Source: Candidatus Neomarinimicrobiota bacterium
Lineage (GTDB): Bacteria > Fidelibacterota > Marinisomatia > Marinisomatales > S15-B10
Direction of reading: 5' to 3'
Length of the DNA: 54,910 bases
NCBI GenBank assembly: GCA_012964825.1
Contig: DTTI01000081.1
Coordinates: 1-54,910 of the forward strand
Part shown: one piece after another, positions 1 to 9,003 of the stretch
Numbering within the stretch: position 1 is the stretch's first letter
Layout: the number at the start of each line of letters is the position of its first letter
Notes under the pieces: model-generated
What the model saw: the letters and a program-made list of their open reading frames with translations, nothing else
Told to the model about the DNA's origin: nothing
Database searches by the model: none
Position numbers and translations under genes: made by a program

Positions 1-188
1 GCCTTTTGAACAGCAGGATGATCAGTTGATACAATAACCTTATCAAGTTGTGAAGCCGTTGCCTGTTTGTAAACATGCGCCACCATAGGTAAGCCATCAA
101 TCAATTCAAGAACTTTACCTGGGAAACGCGTAGAGTGATACCTCGCCGGAATCACCCCGACACATTCAATAGCTCTGGCATTTGACAT
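1..188 (-). CDS. kdsB: 3-deoxy-manno-octulosonate cytidylyltransferase, 5' part (KdsB)
   Basis: Only the first 62 codons lie in the window; the gene runs off the left edge. KdsB activates KDO as CMP-KDO in the cytoplasm for lipopolysaccharide inner-core synthesis. The N-terminus carries the family's nucleotide-binding signature, [13 protein letters not shown] at residues 13-25, followed by a conserved-looking GLPMVAHVY stretch. The ATG at 188-186 overlaps the TAA of gatC by one base (TAATG), which implies translational coupling. KdsB is usually about 245 residues, so roughly three quarters is missing. The gene marks a Gram-negative envelope. CMP-pseudaminate or neuraminate cytidylyltransferases are more distant alternatives; STRFPGK favours KdsB. 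Confidence 0.9.
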   Translation of the reverse strand, partial: MSNARAIECVGVIPARYHSTRFPGKVLELIDGLPMVAHVYKQATASQLDKVIVSTDHPAVQK

Positions 189-511
189 TATGATTTTTCG
201 ATTACATTCGGCACGACAAAATACTCACCATCGGTCTCAGGGGCATTCCGGAGTGCCTCTTCACGGCTGAGAGAAGCTTTTTCCTCATCAGGGCGGGTCA
301 TATTGATCTGATCAAGAACATGGCTGAGAGGCTCCACATCCTTGGTGTCGAGCTCACCCAGCTGTTTCATATATTCAAGGATCTCATTCATCTGATCTGT
401 ATACAATGAAACCTCTTCCTCAGAGAGATGGAGTTTAGCCAAAGCCGCGATTTTGAGAACTTCATCACGGTCAACCGTCTGGTTTTTAGTCACTTTTTGT
501 TCTTTATACAA
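188..511 (-). CDS. gatC: Asp-tRNA(Asn)/Glu-tRNA(Gln) amidotransferase subunit C
   Basis: GatC is the small scaffold of the GatCAB complex, which converts misacylated Glu-tRNA(Gln) and Asp-tRNA(Asn) to the correct amides. At up to 107 residues it is near the usual 95. The typical N-terminal pattern is visible ([18 protein letters not shown]), as are the central EPLSHV and the closing [10 protein letters not shown]. No gatA or gatB lies in the window, so the subunits are not encoded together here. The start is uncertain: a TTG at 511 or a GTG at 493, neither with a clear ribosome site; the conserved part begins after both. It sits 99 bases downstream of the exporter operon and is coupled to kdsB. 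Confidence 0.9.
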   Translation of the reverse strand: MYKEQKVTKNQTVDRDEVLKIAALAKLHLSEEEVSLYTDQMNEILEYMKQLGELDTKDVEPLSHVLDQINMTRPDEEKASLSREEALRNAPETDGEYFVVPNVIEKS

Positions 512-562
512 TTATCGTGCCAGTAAAAATTTAGCTGTACTCTTCTCTGCAATCAAGGGAAA

Positions 563-596
563 GGGAAACTTGGAAAAGAAGGTTGAAAGTTTTCCC
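563..596 (-). terminator. possible weak terminator hairpin after the exporter operon
   Basis: On the minus strand GGGAAAACTT pairs with AAGTTTCCC, giving a stem of nine pairs with one bulged A and a loop of about 15 bases. It lies between the last permease gene and gatC, where an operon end would be expected. The tract that follows is only TTTCCC, so termination would be weak, and read-through into gatC-kdsB is possible. Confidence 0.3.
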
Positions 597-610
597 GCCG
601 GGGAGTCCTG

Positions 611-1873
611 TTATTCGTAGCGGAGGGATTCGATAGGGTCCAAATTTGCCGCCCTCCAAGCAGGGTAAATACCGAAACTGATGCCCACCAAGGAACAGAT
701 AGCCATACCGTAGAACGCCCAGTCAAAGGGAATTACTGATGAAACATTGAGAAAAACAGCCACCAGGTTACCTCCCAGAATACCCAGGATAACACCAACA
801 ACACCGCCGAACTGACTCAAGAAGATGGCTTCCATTAGAAATTGCGTTAGAATATCATTTCGATTTGCACCTATAGCTTTGCGAATTCCGATCTCTTTGA
901 TTCTTTCAGAGACCGACACGAGCATAATATTCATAATGCCAATACCTGCTACAAAAAGAGCAATAACGCTGACCGCACCGGCAAACAGTTTTATTCCCCC
1001 CGTAAAACCTGCCAACACTTTAGCCAATTCTTCATTGGAGATAATCTCAAAATCATTCTCATCTTCAGGGGGAACTTTTCGAATTGTTCTCATTAATCCG
1101 ATCACTTCATCTAACGTTTTATCATACATACCTGCTGATACGGCTTCTACAGTGATTCTCAATGAAGTCCATCTATTAGAAAACCGTTGGAGATAAACAC
1201 TGATAGGGATCAGGACATAATTATCCTGACTTTGTCCAAATGCCTGCCCCTTCCATTCTGTAATACCGACTACAGTGTAGTCAAGACCCTTGATTTGAAT
1301 TTTCTTTCCAATAGGATCTTCAAACGGAAATAATATATCTACCACATCCGGACCTAGAATAGTGACATTCCTAAAAAAGCGAACATCATCTTCCATGAAG
1401 TTGCGACCACTAAGTATGAATGTATTGCGACTACGTAATCCCCATTCATCGGCACCTTGAAGTTCCGCTGTTCGTTTTAACTGTTTATCCTTGTAACGAA
1501 TATTTCGTTCATCAGTACCATCAATCACACTTACTCTTAGAGGGAACGTTGCACGACGTTTTAATTCTTCAAACTGAAAAAAATCGATGTTTTTTCGTTC
1601 CCTGTATTTTTTTCTACCGCCATGGCCACCCGAAACCATAATAGCTGGCCATTTGTTTACCGAAAAAGTATTCGTACCAAAAATATCCAGTTGCGAATCA
1701 ATGGAAACTTCCAATGTCCGGATAGCTGTCATTACACCAATGACTGAAAACACGCCTATGCTGATTCCAAGAAGTGTAAGAATGGAACGAAGCTTGTTCT
1801 GCCGAATGGCTTCCACAGCCATGCGAAAGCTTTCCTTAAGTGTATTTTTTAGGTGAGACCGTTTGGTTTTCAT
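611..1873 (-). CDS. MacB-type ABC transporter permease (second of two)
   Basis: 420-residue inner-membrane permease of the FtsX/MacB family. One membrane helix near residues 30-50 precedes a periplasmic MacB_PCD domain of about 220 residues. Three C-terminal helices follow (around 293-316, 343-372 and 385-405). The cytoplasmic loop ERIKEIGIRKAIGA after the second helix is the family hallmark, and the protein ends with the typical LDPIESLRYE. In known MacB-type systems this subunit couples ATP hydrolysis to substrate movement through the adaptor and TolC channel. It overlaps the preceding permease gene by four bases (ATGA), so two different permeases are made from one operon and a heterodimeric transporter is likely. 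The substrate cannot be read from sequence. Confidence 0.9.
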   Translation of the reverse strand: MKTKRSHLKNTLKESFRMAVEAIRQNKLRSILTLLGISIGVFSVIGVMTAIRTLEVSIDSQLDIFGTNTFSVNKWPAIMVSGGHGGRKKYRERKNIDFFQFEELKRRATFPLRVSVIDGTDERNIRYKDKQLKRTAELQGADEWGLRSRNTFILSGRNFMEDDVRFFRNVTILGPDVVDILFPFEDPIGKKIQIKGLDYTVVGITEWKGQAFGQSQDNYVLIPISVYLQRFSNRWTSLRITVEAVSAGMYDKTLDEVIGLMRTIRKVPPEDENDFEIISNEELAKVLAGFTGGIKLFAGAVSVIALFVAGIGIMNIMLVSVSERIKEIGIRKAIGANRNDILTQFLMEAIFLSQFGGVVGVILGILGGNLVAVFLNVSSVIPFDWAFYGMAICSLVGISFGIYPAWRAANLDPIESLRYE

Positions 1874-3087
1874 TCGTAACGCAACGCCTCAATAGGGTCT
1901 AGCCGTGCAGCTCGAGAGGAGGGTACAAGTCCAGAAACGACACCTATAATGATACTTAGAAAAATCGCTCCCATTGCCAGACCAATAGGCAAGACGGAGG
2001 GGAAAAATTGGTTAATAACTTTACTAAGTCCAAAAGCAATCCCCAAACCAAGCAAACCACCCAAAAAACAGATTACAATTGCTTCCATAAGGAACTGGTA
2101 TAAAATAGTCCGTTGAGTTGCGCCCAGTGCTTTTCGGACACCTATCTCCCGAGTCCGTTCCTTGACAGAAACAAACATGATATTCATGATTCCAATCCCA
2201 CCTACAATCAGCGAAAGTGCGGTGATAAATATACCTGTTCCGCCGATAGCAAGTTTGATGGCTTGGTATTGAGATTCAAAGGTGGAGGAGTGTGGCAGAG
2301 CAAAATTGTCTTCTTCGGTCGGTTTTAGCCCCCGGATTACCCGCATATGTCCCCGAATCTCCTCCTTGGCTTCATCAATATTTGATGTATTCAGTTTTAC
2401 CCGAATACTCATCCATCCGCGACGGGCGAAAAGCCTCTGAAAAGTACCTAAGGGAATTATGGCCTGGTTATCGAGACTGAAAAGGCCCATAAATGATCCC
2501 ATTTCCCCAGTGACTCCGATAACACGAAACTTGTGATTACCTATCTTCACATGCTGATCTAAAGGATTTTCATCTTGAAAAAGGGCTTCAGCTATACCGG
2601 CACCAATTATAACCACACGTTTTCCTGAGCGGTTTTCACCTTCAGTAAAAAACCGGCCACTGGCAATCTCAGTAGCATCATTAGTGGCCAGGTATTCAGG
2701 TGTCGTTCCAAAAAATCGGGTCTCAATCTGTCTGTCTTTTCTAATAATTCTGCCACCTCGATCTGATGTAGGCGCAACCGCTTCAACAAACTGGGATCTT
2801 ATCCTTAGTTTTTCACCATATTCCGCTCTTATACGAGGCCGGTTACGAAGCTCCCACCAATCAAAGTCACCACCAAACCAATCCATCCTGCTTATAAAAA
2901 GGACATTACTACGAAAACTGGCCATGCTTTTTTCGAATGTGGCATCAAGGCCTGAGATCAGGGTACCCATAAGTGTAACTGACAGAACACCGATAACAAT
3001 GCCTAACACAGACAGAATAGAACGAAATTTATTAGCAAGTATAGAAGAAAGGGAAATACGGAAATTTTCCCAGATGAGACCAAACAA
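1870..3087 (-). CDS. MacB-type ABC transporter permease (first of two)
   Basis: 405-residue FtsX/MacB-family permease. A first helix lies near residues 20-42 (SILSVLGIVIGVLSVTLMGT), then a periplasmic MacB_PCD domain. Three C-terminal helices and the loop KERTREIGVRKALGAT follow, and the protein ends LDPIEALRYE, closely matching its neighbour. The two permeases are clearly homologous but strongly diverged, consistent with an old duplication that became a heterodimer. The start is a TTG at 3087, two bases after the ATPase stop codon. It is part of the outer-membrane channel, adaptor, ATPase, permease, permease operon on the minus strand. Lipoprotein release (LolCE-like) is a less likely role, because a TolC-like gene is in the same operon. 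Confidence 0.9.
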   Translation of the reverse strand: MFGLIWENFRISLSSILANKFRSILSVLGIVIGVLSVTLMGTLISGLDATFEKSMASFRSNVLFISRMDWFGGDFDWWELRNRPRIRAEYGEKLRIRSQFVEAVAPTSDRGGRIIRKDRQIETRFFGTTPEYLATNDATEIASGRFFTEGENRSGKRVVIIGAGIAEALFQDENPLDQHVKIGNHKFRVIGVTGEMGSFMGLFSLDNQAIIPLGTFQRLFARRGWMSIRVKLNTSNIDEAKEEIRGHMRVIRGLKPTEEDNFALPHSSTFESQYQAIKLAIGGTGIFITALSLIVGGIGIMNIMFVSVKERTREIGVRKALGATQRTILYQFLMEAIVICFLGGLLGLGIAFGLSKVINQFFPSVLPIGLAMGAIFLSIIIGVVSGLVPSSRAARLDPIEALRYE

Positions 3088-3089
3088 AA

Positions 3090-3803
3090 CTAAAAAACTG
3101 CCTCCGATTCAGCCTTTTTTTCACTTCTAAAATCTTCCTTTACCTTACCATCAAACAGATGGATAGTTCTATCGGCATGATCAGCAATATATTCTTCATG
3201 TGTTACCACAATGATGGTATTCCCTTTATCATGCAGTTCATCGAAAATTTTCATTATTTCAACACCACTTTTTGAATCGAGATTACCTGTCGGTTCATCT
3301 GCCAGCATGATAGACGGGTTATTAACCAATGCCCGAGCAATGGCCACTCGCTGACGCTGACCACCTGAAAGTTCGTTGGGTTTGTGATGCATTCGGTCTC
3401 CCAAGCCCACAGCAGTTAATGATTCCTTCGCCTGCTCAAGTCTATCCACCCTGGAGATATTAGCATAAATAAGAGGTACCTCTACGTTTCTCAAGGCCGT
3501 CGCTTTGGGAAGTAGGTTAAATGTCTGAAAAACAAAACCGATTTTTCGGTTCCTAATTGATGCCAGCTGATTGTCATCCATTTCATGAACCAATTCACCC
3601 TCAAATTCGTAAGTGCCATTTGTAGGTGTATCGAGACAGCCAATCATATTCATAAGGGTAGACTTGCCTGAACCGGAAGGACCCATAATTGAAATATATT
3701 CATTTGGACGGATGATTAGATCTACTCCGTCAAGCGCACGAACAACTTCGCCGCCTACGTCATAGTGACGCTTAATACCAGTCAGCGAAATCAGGTCAGG
3801 GAT
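3090..3803 (-). CDS. MacB/LolD-type ABC transporter ATP-binding protein, apparent ATC start
   Basis: ABC ATPase of the MacB/LolD/FtsE group that energises the two following permeases. It has Walker [10 protein letters not shown] (residues 41-49), signature [15 protein letters not shown], Walker [13 protein letters not shown] and switch histidine VVTHEE. The first ATG in frame lies directly before Walker A, which would delete the first strand and the A-loop. Open frame and recognisable family sequence continue upstream ([15 protein letters not shown]) to just after the HlyD gene stop, with no ATG, GTG or TTG. The best start is ATC at 3803-3801, eight bases after a CGGAG ribosome site, giving MPDLISL and 237 residues, the normal family length. 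A CTG two codons later is the alternative but is too far from the ribosome site. Confidence 0.88.
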   Translation of the reverse strand: MPDLISLTGIKRHYDVGGEVVRALDGVDLIIRPNEYISIMGPSGSGKSTLMNMIGCLDTPTNGTYEFEGELVHEMDDNQLASIRNRKIGFVFQTFNLLPKATALRNVEVPLIYANISRVDRLEQAKESLTAVGLGDRMHHKPNELSGGQRQRVAIARALVNNPSIMLADEPTGNLDSKSGVEIMKIFDELHDKGNTIIVVTHEEYIADHADRTIHLFDGKVKEDFRSEKKAESEAVF

Positions 3804-3805
3804 GG

Positions 3806-5170
3806 TTAATTCTCCGATTTTGAAGACCCGCCAATTTGAATCCTGAACCCTTTTTTATTCTCCCCGCGATCCTTACTTGTGATGACGGCTTTATTATGAC
3901 TTAGATCCTTACTAATGGCACGGTAACTGCCGACAACAATCTCTTCACCCTCTTCCAATCCACTAATAACTTCATAATGAGTTTCGGAGGAAATACCCAC
4001 TTTTACCGGTCTTATATGTACATACTTGGAGTCACCTTTAGATTTTATCTTATCTAAATCTTCCAGTCTTGATAACTCACCATTTCGCAGAACGCCTCCA
4101 GGCTCATCTGCCAGAATAAAAATTAACTCCTCAAATTCCTGAACTTTTGCCTTGGACCTTTCTTCAGATTCGTTATCAGACACACCTTTATCAGGAGACA
4201 TCTGTTTTTCAGAACCGACCGGCCTTACAGTAAGACTCTGTATAGGAATTGCCAAGACATTTACACGTTTATCGGTAACAATGTTTGCAGTGGCGCTCAT
4301 ACCCGGGCGGATACCTTCAGGCACATCGATCATGCGAACCTTCACTTTGAAATTGGTTACTTGCTCTTGAGTACCCAAACCAGCCGTCTGGGCAATGTGA
4401 GCTATTTCCTTCACTACACCGTAAAACAAGGTATCCTGGAAAGCATCAATCTCAATTTCTGAGATGTCTCCAATCTCAACGGAGACCACATCATTCTCGT
4501 TCACATCCACGTGCACTTCCATTTTGCTAAGATCTGCAATACTCATGATGACATCAGCTTGAAACATGGAGCCGAGAGCCATCTCACCCTCCTCCTTCCT
4601 AACCTCAGTTACGATACCATTGCTGGGTGCCAACAGGGATGTTTTCGAGAGATCATCCATGGCAGATTTTAAAGACGCCCTTGTCATCTCGACCTCGCTT
4701 TCCGCAAGTTGGAAACTGGCCGTAGAAGATTCAATCTCCTGGCTGGAAATCAGTTGCTCAGAAAAGAGCTTTTCCGCCCTATCTCTCATTGCCGTATTTT
4801 TTACCAGATTCGCCTCGGCTGATTTCAGCCGTGAATGAGCCTGCTCACTAGCCGCCTCGTATCGCATACGATCAAGGGATATAAGGTGCTGGCCCATCAT
4901 GACGGAATCACCCTCTTCAACTGAAATTTCCATGATTAGGGCGCTGATATTCGCGCTGATTTCCACCTGCTTCTCTGGTAGGATTTTGCCTGACGCTGTC
5001 ACTTTGTGAACAATTTCCCGTTTTGCTACCGTTTCCACCGTTACCTCCACTGGTTTAACACCGGATGAAAAAACGAATTTGAGAGAAATGCCCGCTACAA
5101 TTAAGACTAAAACAGAAATGATAATTATATTTCTTTTTTTGTTCTTTTTATTCTTTTTCTTTTTTTCCAT
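3806..5170 (-). CDS. periplasmic adaptor (membrane fusion) protein, HlyD/MacA family
   Basis: 454-residue adaptor that links the inner-membrane ABC transporter to the outer-membrane channel. A lysine-rich cytoplasmic N-terminus (residues 1-13) leads into one membrane helix (about 14-33). The biotinyl-lipoyl half [19 protein letters not shown] follows near residue 58, then an alpha-hairpin coiled coil (about 105-175), the second lipoyl half around [16 protein letters not shown], and beta-barrel and membrane-proximal domains. An acidic, lysine-rich insertion near residues 320-345 ([14 protein letters not shown]) is unusual for MacA proteins. It lies 16 bases after the TolC-like gene; the ATPase gene starts two bases after its stop. 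Confidence 0.9.
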   Translation of the reverse strand: MEKKKKNKKNKKRNIIIISVLVLIVAGISLKFVFSSGVKPVEVTVETVAKREIVHKVTASGKILPEKQVEISANISALIMEISVEEGDSVMMGQHLISLDRMRYEAASEQAHSRLKSAEANLVKNTAMRDRAEKLFSEQLISSQEIESSTASFQLAESEVEMTRASLKSAMDDLSKTSLLAPSNGIVTEVRKEEGEMALGSMFQADVIMSIADLSKMEVHVDVNENDVVSVEIGDISEIEIDAFQDTLFYGVVKEIAHIAQTAGLGTQEQVTNFKVKVRMIDVPEGIRPGMSATANIVTDKRVNVLAIPIQSLTVRPVGSEKQMSPDKGVSDNESEERSKAKVQEFEELIFILADEPGGVLRNGELSRLEDLDKIKSKGDSKYVHIRPVKVGISSETHYEVISGLEEGEEIVVGSYRAISKDLSHNKAVITSKDRGENKKGFRIQIGGSSKSEN

Positions 5171-5186
5171 GTTACCTCATCATTAG

Positions 5187-6461
5187 TTATGATCTACTGG
5201 CAAGAGCATTCAGCTCAGACCTGAGAATTCGTTCATCATAGCTAGCACGAACAAGTGAACTGTTGGCCCGTGCCAGCGAAAGTTGTGCGTTTAAAACATC
5301 AAGAATGGTTGAGGCTCCCAGATTATACATTTCCTGAACCAGCCGAAGATCTTCCTCTGCCGATGCTTTTGTTTCCGTATAAATTGGAATCGACCTTCTG
5401 ATATTCTCCCACTGTCTGTAATAACTGCCAAACTGAACCCGCAGGTCCCGGGTCAGCCTATCGAATTCTTCCCTAGCGATCTCAGCGTCTATCTTTGCCC
5501 GCTGCAACTGGCTCGATCGCTGAAGTCCAGTAAAAAGAGGATAGGATATGGAAAGACTCAAGGACTGCCGCCAGTGTTTATCCACATCTGAATAAAGCTG
5601 ATCTATTTTGTCTGATGAACCGCTGTACCCCAGTGAAGCAGAAATTGAGGGAAAGTATCCCGCCCTGGCAATCTTCACCCGAATGTCCGATGCGGTTATC
5701 TGCGTCCGCCGGGACAAGATGGCCTGGTTGCGTTCCGCCACTATTTTCCACAGTTCATCCTGAGATTCCAGAGTTGATCTTTTTTGGTCAGCCTGCGACA
5801 AGTCAAATTTAGAATTAACATTTATACCCATAGTGTTTGCCAGCACCCGGATCGAATTCTCCAGAATCGCTTCCTGATTAAGCAACTGGACTTGAACTTC
5901 TCCTAGAAGTACCTGCTGTTTTAACAGATCCGTTTTAGCCACCGCTTCAACCTCATACTGCAGCCTGACCCTTTCCACCTGCTGTTCAGACAGTTCAACC
6001 TGCTGGCGGGCAACTTCCAGCAGTTCAATATTCTTCAAGTGTTCATAATAAGCCCGTTTCACGCCAAGAACTGTGCTAATTCTTGTGGCTAGTTCATTTT
6101 CCACACTTAGCTGATAAATGTTCTTGCTGAGGGCTATCTGATTCCACCAGTTGCCGCCATCAAAGATATTCTGACTTAGAGAAATAGAGCCGGAGTGGTA
6201 TTCCGATTCCGGCACAGGTATACCGAACTGGAGATTGGTATAAGAACCCTGCTGGAACGACCCGGTAGAAGCACTTATCCTCGGCAAAATAACAGCCAAG
6301 GACCCCTTTTTATCGGCTTCGGCTGATGAAACCTGGAGTTGGGCTACTCTCAGATTTCGGTTATTTTCCAGCGCAAGGCGGATGCAGTCATCGAGGGTGT
6401 AAACCTCCTGACCAAAACAGAACGATACAACAGTGAGGAGAAGAGATAATCGATTAAACAT
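5187..6461 (-). CDS. TolC-family outer membrane efflux protein
   Basis: 424-residue outer-membrane channel subunit and first gene of the exporter operon. A signal peptide is evident (MFNRLSLLLTVVSFCFG, cleavage near residue 17). Two outer membrane efflux protein repeats follow, each of long amphipathic helices; the first opens with YTLDDCIRLALENN and the second ends with NLGASTILDVLNAQLSLARA, both family hallmarks. Trimers of such proteins form the periplasm-spanning exit duct. The operon order, channel then adaptor, ATPase and two permeases, indicates a self-contained tripartite exporter. Substrate is unknown. A weak upstream promoter is listed separately. Confidence 0.9.
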   Translation of the reverse strand: MFNRLSLLLTVVSFCFGQEVYTLDDCIRLALENNRNLRVAQLQVSSAEADKKGSLAVILPRISASTGSFQQGSYTNLQFGIPVPESEYHSGSISLSQNIFDGGNWWNQIALSKNIYQLSVENELATRISTVLGVKRAYYEHLKNIELLEVARQQVELSEQQVERVRLQYEVEAVAKTDLLKQQVLLGEVQVQLLNQEAILENSIRVLANTMGINVNSKFDLSQADQKRSTLESQDELWKIVAERNQAILSRRTQITASDIRVKIARAGYFPSISASLGYSGSSDKIDQLYSDVDKHWRQSLSLSISYPLFTGLQRSSQLQRAKIDAEIAREEFDRLTRDLRVQFGSYYRQWENIRRSIPIYTETKASAEEDLRLVQEMYNLGASTILDVLNAQLSLARANSSLVRASYDERILRSELNALASRS

Positions 6462-6490
6462 TCTCTATCGATTTAAGGAGTTTTTCTATT

Positions 6491-6518
6491 ATGATACCCG
6501 AGAATGGAAAATAGTTAA
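6491..6518 (-). promoter_or_regulatory. possible sigma70-like promoter of the exporter operon
   Basis: On the minus strand TTAACT (6518-6513) and TATCAT (6496-6491) are separated by 16 bases and lie about 30 bases upstream of the TolC-like ATG. They match TTGACA and TATAAT at four and five of six positions. No operator-like inverted repeat is evident. Found by eye only. Confidence 0.35.
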
Positions 6519-6651
6519 ATAACCTTTCAAGCACCAAAGGAAGTAACGAGTCGGCAGGCCACAAGTTCCTTCATAAAGTTTTCGTCCAAACCAGACAACC
6601 CCGCCAAGGGAATTTCAGCCCGGCAGAAAAGATAGCGAATTTAACCTTCTC

Positions 6652-8067
6652 CTATTCCGAAAATTTCTCTTTTTTTTTGAGAAAATATTCATAGGCAGCA
6701 TTGTAATCATTTTCGATTTCCCCATCCAGAATTGCATTTTCGATAGCTTGCTTAATCTTACCCACCGTCTTGCCCGGAGGCAGACCGCATTCTTTCATGA
6801 TTTGGTCGCCTCGAACAGGAGACTGGAATTTGCGATAAGTATCTTTCTCCGTAACATCCTGCATAAAGGCTTCAACTCTCTGAAAATTTGCCATGTACTT
6901 TTTCACAAGGTTCGGATTCTTAGAAGTGATGTCCGCCCGGCACAGAGTCATTAAATCATCTACCTCTTCTCCCGCCGTCACCATCAGCCGCCGCACGGCA
7001 CTGTCAGTAACATCCTCTTTCGCCAGAGAGATGGGGCGAAGATGTAAGAGTGTCAGCTTCTTGAGAAACTCCCGAGTTTGGTTGGATAGTTTCATCCGCT
7101 CCGCCATTTTATCCACCATATTGGCCCCTACTGCATCGTGGCCATGGAATGTCCACCCTTTCTTTTTATCCAGGCGACGGGTCTTCGGTTTGCCAATATC
7201 ATGAATAAGCGCTGCAAAGCGAAGGTCCGTTTTTTCCGTTTTCTCAGCAATGTTATCCACTACCTGAAGCGTGTGATAAAAAATATCCTTGTGATGCCAC
7301 TCAGATGGCTGTTCCAAACCGTAGAGAACCGAAATCTCCGGAAGGACAATTTCCATAAGACCCACCTTTTGCAAAAGGTCAAGCCCGACGGAAGGTTGTG
7401 GAGAGGCGAGAATCTTGTATATCTCGGCGGTAATTCGTTCGGCTGAGACAATTTCGATCCGATCCGCCTGCTGCTGGATGCTGTCCGTGACGGAAGGATC
7501 AACCTTAAATCCAAGCTGTGAAGCAAAACGGACGGCCCTGAGCATTCTGAGCGGATCATCGGAAAAGGTGGTGTCTGGATTCAGCGGCGTCCTGATTAGA
7601 CCTGAGTTGAGGTCCCTTACGCCGTTGTAGGGATCATGAAGTTTACCGAAGTCTGCTTTGTTCAGCGAAACAGCCATGGTATTGATAGTGAAATCTCGCC
7701 GAGAGAGGTCTTTTTCAAGGTCTGCATCTTCAACTTGTGGCTTCCGCGAATCTGATGAGTAAGCTTCGCTCCTGGCTGAGGCAACCTCAACTATGCCGTT
7801 ATTTAAAAGGATCTGGGCAGTTCCAAACTGATCAAACGGAACAACCTTCCCTTCCTTGAGAACTGATGCCAAGTCTCTGGCAAAGGCGATACCATCCCCC
7901 ACAACCATGAGATCAATGTCTGTGAGAGGCCTCAGCATGAGGGCGTCCCGGACATAGCCACCAACAACGTACACCTCCCTCTCCGTAGCTGCAGCCAGAT
8001 CCATGACCACCGTGAGAATTTTATAGCCGTCAAGGTGCTGTTCCAGCAGAGATGTTACATTAGTCAT
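6652..8067 (-). CDS. CCA tRNA nucleotidyltransferase / poly(A) polymerase family protein with HD domain
   Basis: Class II nucleotidyltransferase that most likely adds or repairs the CCA end of tRNAs. It has the head motif VGGYVRDALM followed by the metal-binding DIDLMVVGDG, the RRDFTINTMA motif, an RNA-binding domain (DPLRMLRAVRFASQLGF), and a C-terminal HD domain (RFAALIHDIGKPKTR). The frame is open to a TTG at 8145 that has an AGGTGG ribosome site and would add 26 residues without family similarity. I prefer the ATG at 8067, because homology begins there and it leaves 96 bases for divergent promoters. Among family members, full CCA addition and poly(A) addition cannot be separated from sequence alone; no second CCA enzyme is in the window. 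Confidence 0.85.
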   Translation of the reverse strand: MTNVTSLLEQHLDGYKILTVVMDLAAATEREVYVVGGYVRDALMLRPLTDIDLMVVGDGIAFARDLASVLKEGKVVPFDQFGTAQILLNNGIVEVASARSEAYSSDSRKPQVEDADLEKDLSRRDFTINTMAVSLNKADFGKLHDPYNGVRDLNSGLIRTPLNPDTTFSDDPLRMLRAVRFASQLGFKVDPSVTDSIQQQADRIEIVSAERITAEIYKILASPQPSVGLDLLQKVGLMEIVLPEISVLYGLEQPSEWHHKDIFYHTLQVVDNIAEKTEKTDLRFAALIHDIGKPKTRRLDKKKGWTFHGHDAVGANMVDKMAERMKLSNQTREFLKKLTLLHLRPISLAKEDVTDSAVRRLMVTAGEEVDDLMTLCRADITSKNPNLVKKYMANFQRVEAFMQDVTEKDTYRKFQSPVRGDQIMKECGLPPGKTVGKIKQAIENAILDGEIENDYNAAYEYFLKKKEKFSE

Positions 8068-8163
8068 TTTATGGTAATTTACGGTTACCGAAGAGAAATC
8101 CCCGGACGACTGAAGATTCCTCTTGAAGCTGCTTCCGTCCCGCAATAACTTCCACCTGTAAGT

Positions 8164-9003
8164 ATGCGATCCCTTGTCTTAACCCTGATTTTCGTTTCTC
8201 TATCAAATGCACAGTTCGGCAATGTTCAAGTCACATTGGACGCTCAGCGATTGAAGGAGAACGATCGCCGAACTACCTCGACACTGGCAAATGAAGTCAC
8301 CAGCTTCTTTAAACTTACCCCTTGGGATGAAGAATTCAGTGATCTGAAAGTCCCAATGAATGTTCAGATCATTTTCGAAGGTGTGGCCGATAAAGGAAGT
8401 GAACGGCTCTATTCTGCTCAATGCCTCTTTTCAACAGGTATTGATCAACGTTACTTCGCCAAACTTATTCAGTTCCCATACGCCATGGGACAGAGTGTGG
8501 TGTTCTCACCCGTCATTTTTGAACCTCTAGCCAGTGCCCTGGAGTTTTACGGCTACCTCGTAATCGCAGGCGAAACGGACACTTATGAAAAGTTCGGCGG
8601 CACGCGGTTTTATGAGCGGGCAAGGGAGATCGCATTGCGAGGCCTCTCATCTCAGTATCGCCGAGGATGGAGTGAGCGTCTGGAGCTGGTAAATCTTATG
8701 ACAAAATACCGCCAAACGCGGCTGGCTAAATTCCATTTCTACGACGCCATGGCCTATATCGACGAAGGGGAACTGAACAGCGCCGATGAGGCGTTCAAAG
8801 AGATGATGAAAAATCTGGAGGGCACTTTTACTCAGTTCCCCCGTGAGCACTACTCAATAATATTTCTTACCGGTCACGCCGAGGATTTGAGCAAACTACC
8901 CACCGGCGTTTCATCAAAAAAAAAGATGCTGAAAAGGTTGTCAGAACTGGATCCTGACAACAAGAAAAAGTATCAGTCGGGACTCGACACCAAGTCCCGG
9001 TAA
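8164..9003 (+). CDS. exported DUF4835 family protein
   Basis: 279-residue exported protein with a signal peptide (MRSLVLTLIFVSLSNAQ, cleavage near residue 16). It resembles the DUF4835 family of Bacteroidota: an N-terminal FGNVQVTLDAQRL strand region, then the signature around residues 115-165, FEPLASALEFYGYLVIAG, then GGTRFYERAREIA, then GW. The function of the family is not settled; I recall a link to the type IX secretion machinery (PorD-like) in some databases but cannot confirm it, and I see no other type IX genes here. It is divergent from the CCA enzyme, and its 3' end overlaps the opposing glycosyltransferase gene by 31 bases. No clear ribosome site precedes the ATG. Confidence 0.75.
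   Translation: MRSLVLTLIFVSLSNAQFGNVQVTLDAQRLKENDRRTTSTLANEVTSFFKLTPWDEEFSDLKVPMNVQIIFEGVADKGSERLYSAQCLFSTGIDQRYFAKLIQFPYAMGQSVVFSPVIFEPLASALEFYGYLVIAGETDTYEKFGGTRFYERAREIALRGLSSQYRRGWSERLELVNLMTKYRQTRLAKFHFYDAMAYIDEGELNSADEAFKEMMKNLEGTFTQFPREHYSIIFLTGHAEDLSKLPTGVSSKKKMLKRLSELDPDNKKKYQSGLDTKSR

Noticed and set aside
8143-8158. TTG start with AGGTGG site for the CCA enzyme
   Set aside because: It would add 26 residues without family similarity and leave only 18 bases between divergent genes; kept as an alternative, not as the call.
8164-9003. Evidence for a type IX secretion system
   Set aside because: Only a DUF4835 protein hints at it; no PorV, PorU, SprA/Sov or GldKLMN-like gene is in the window.
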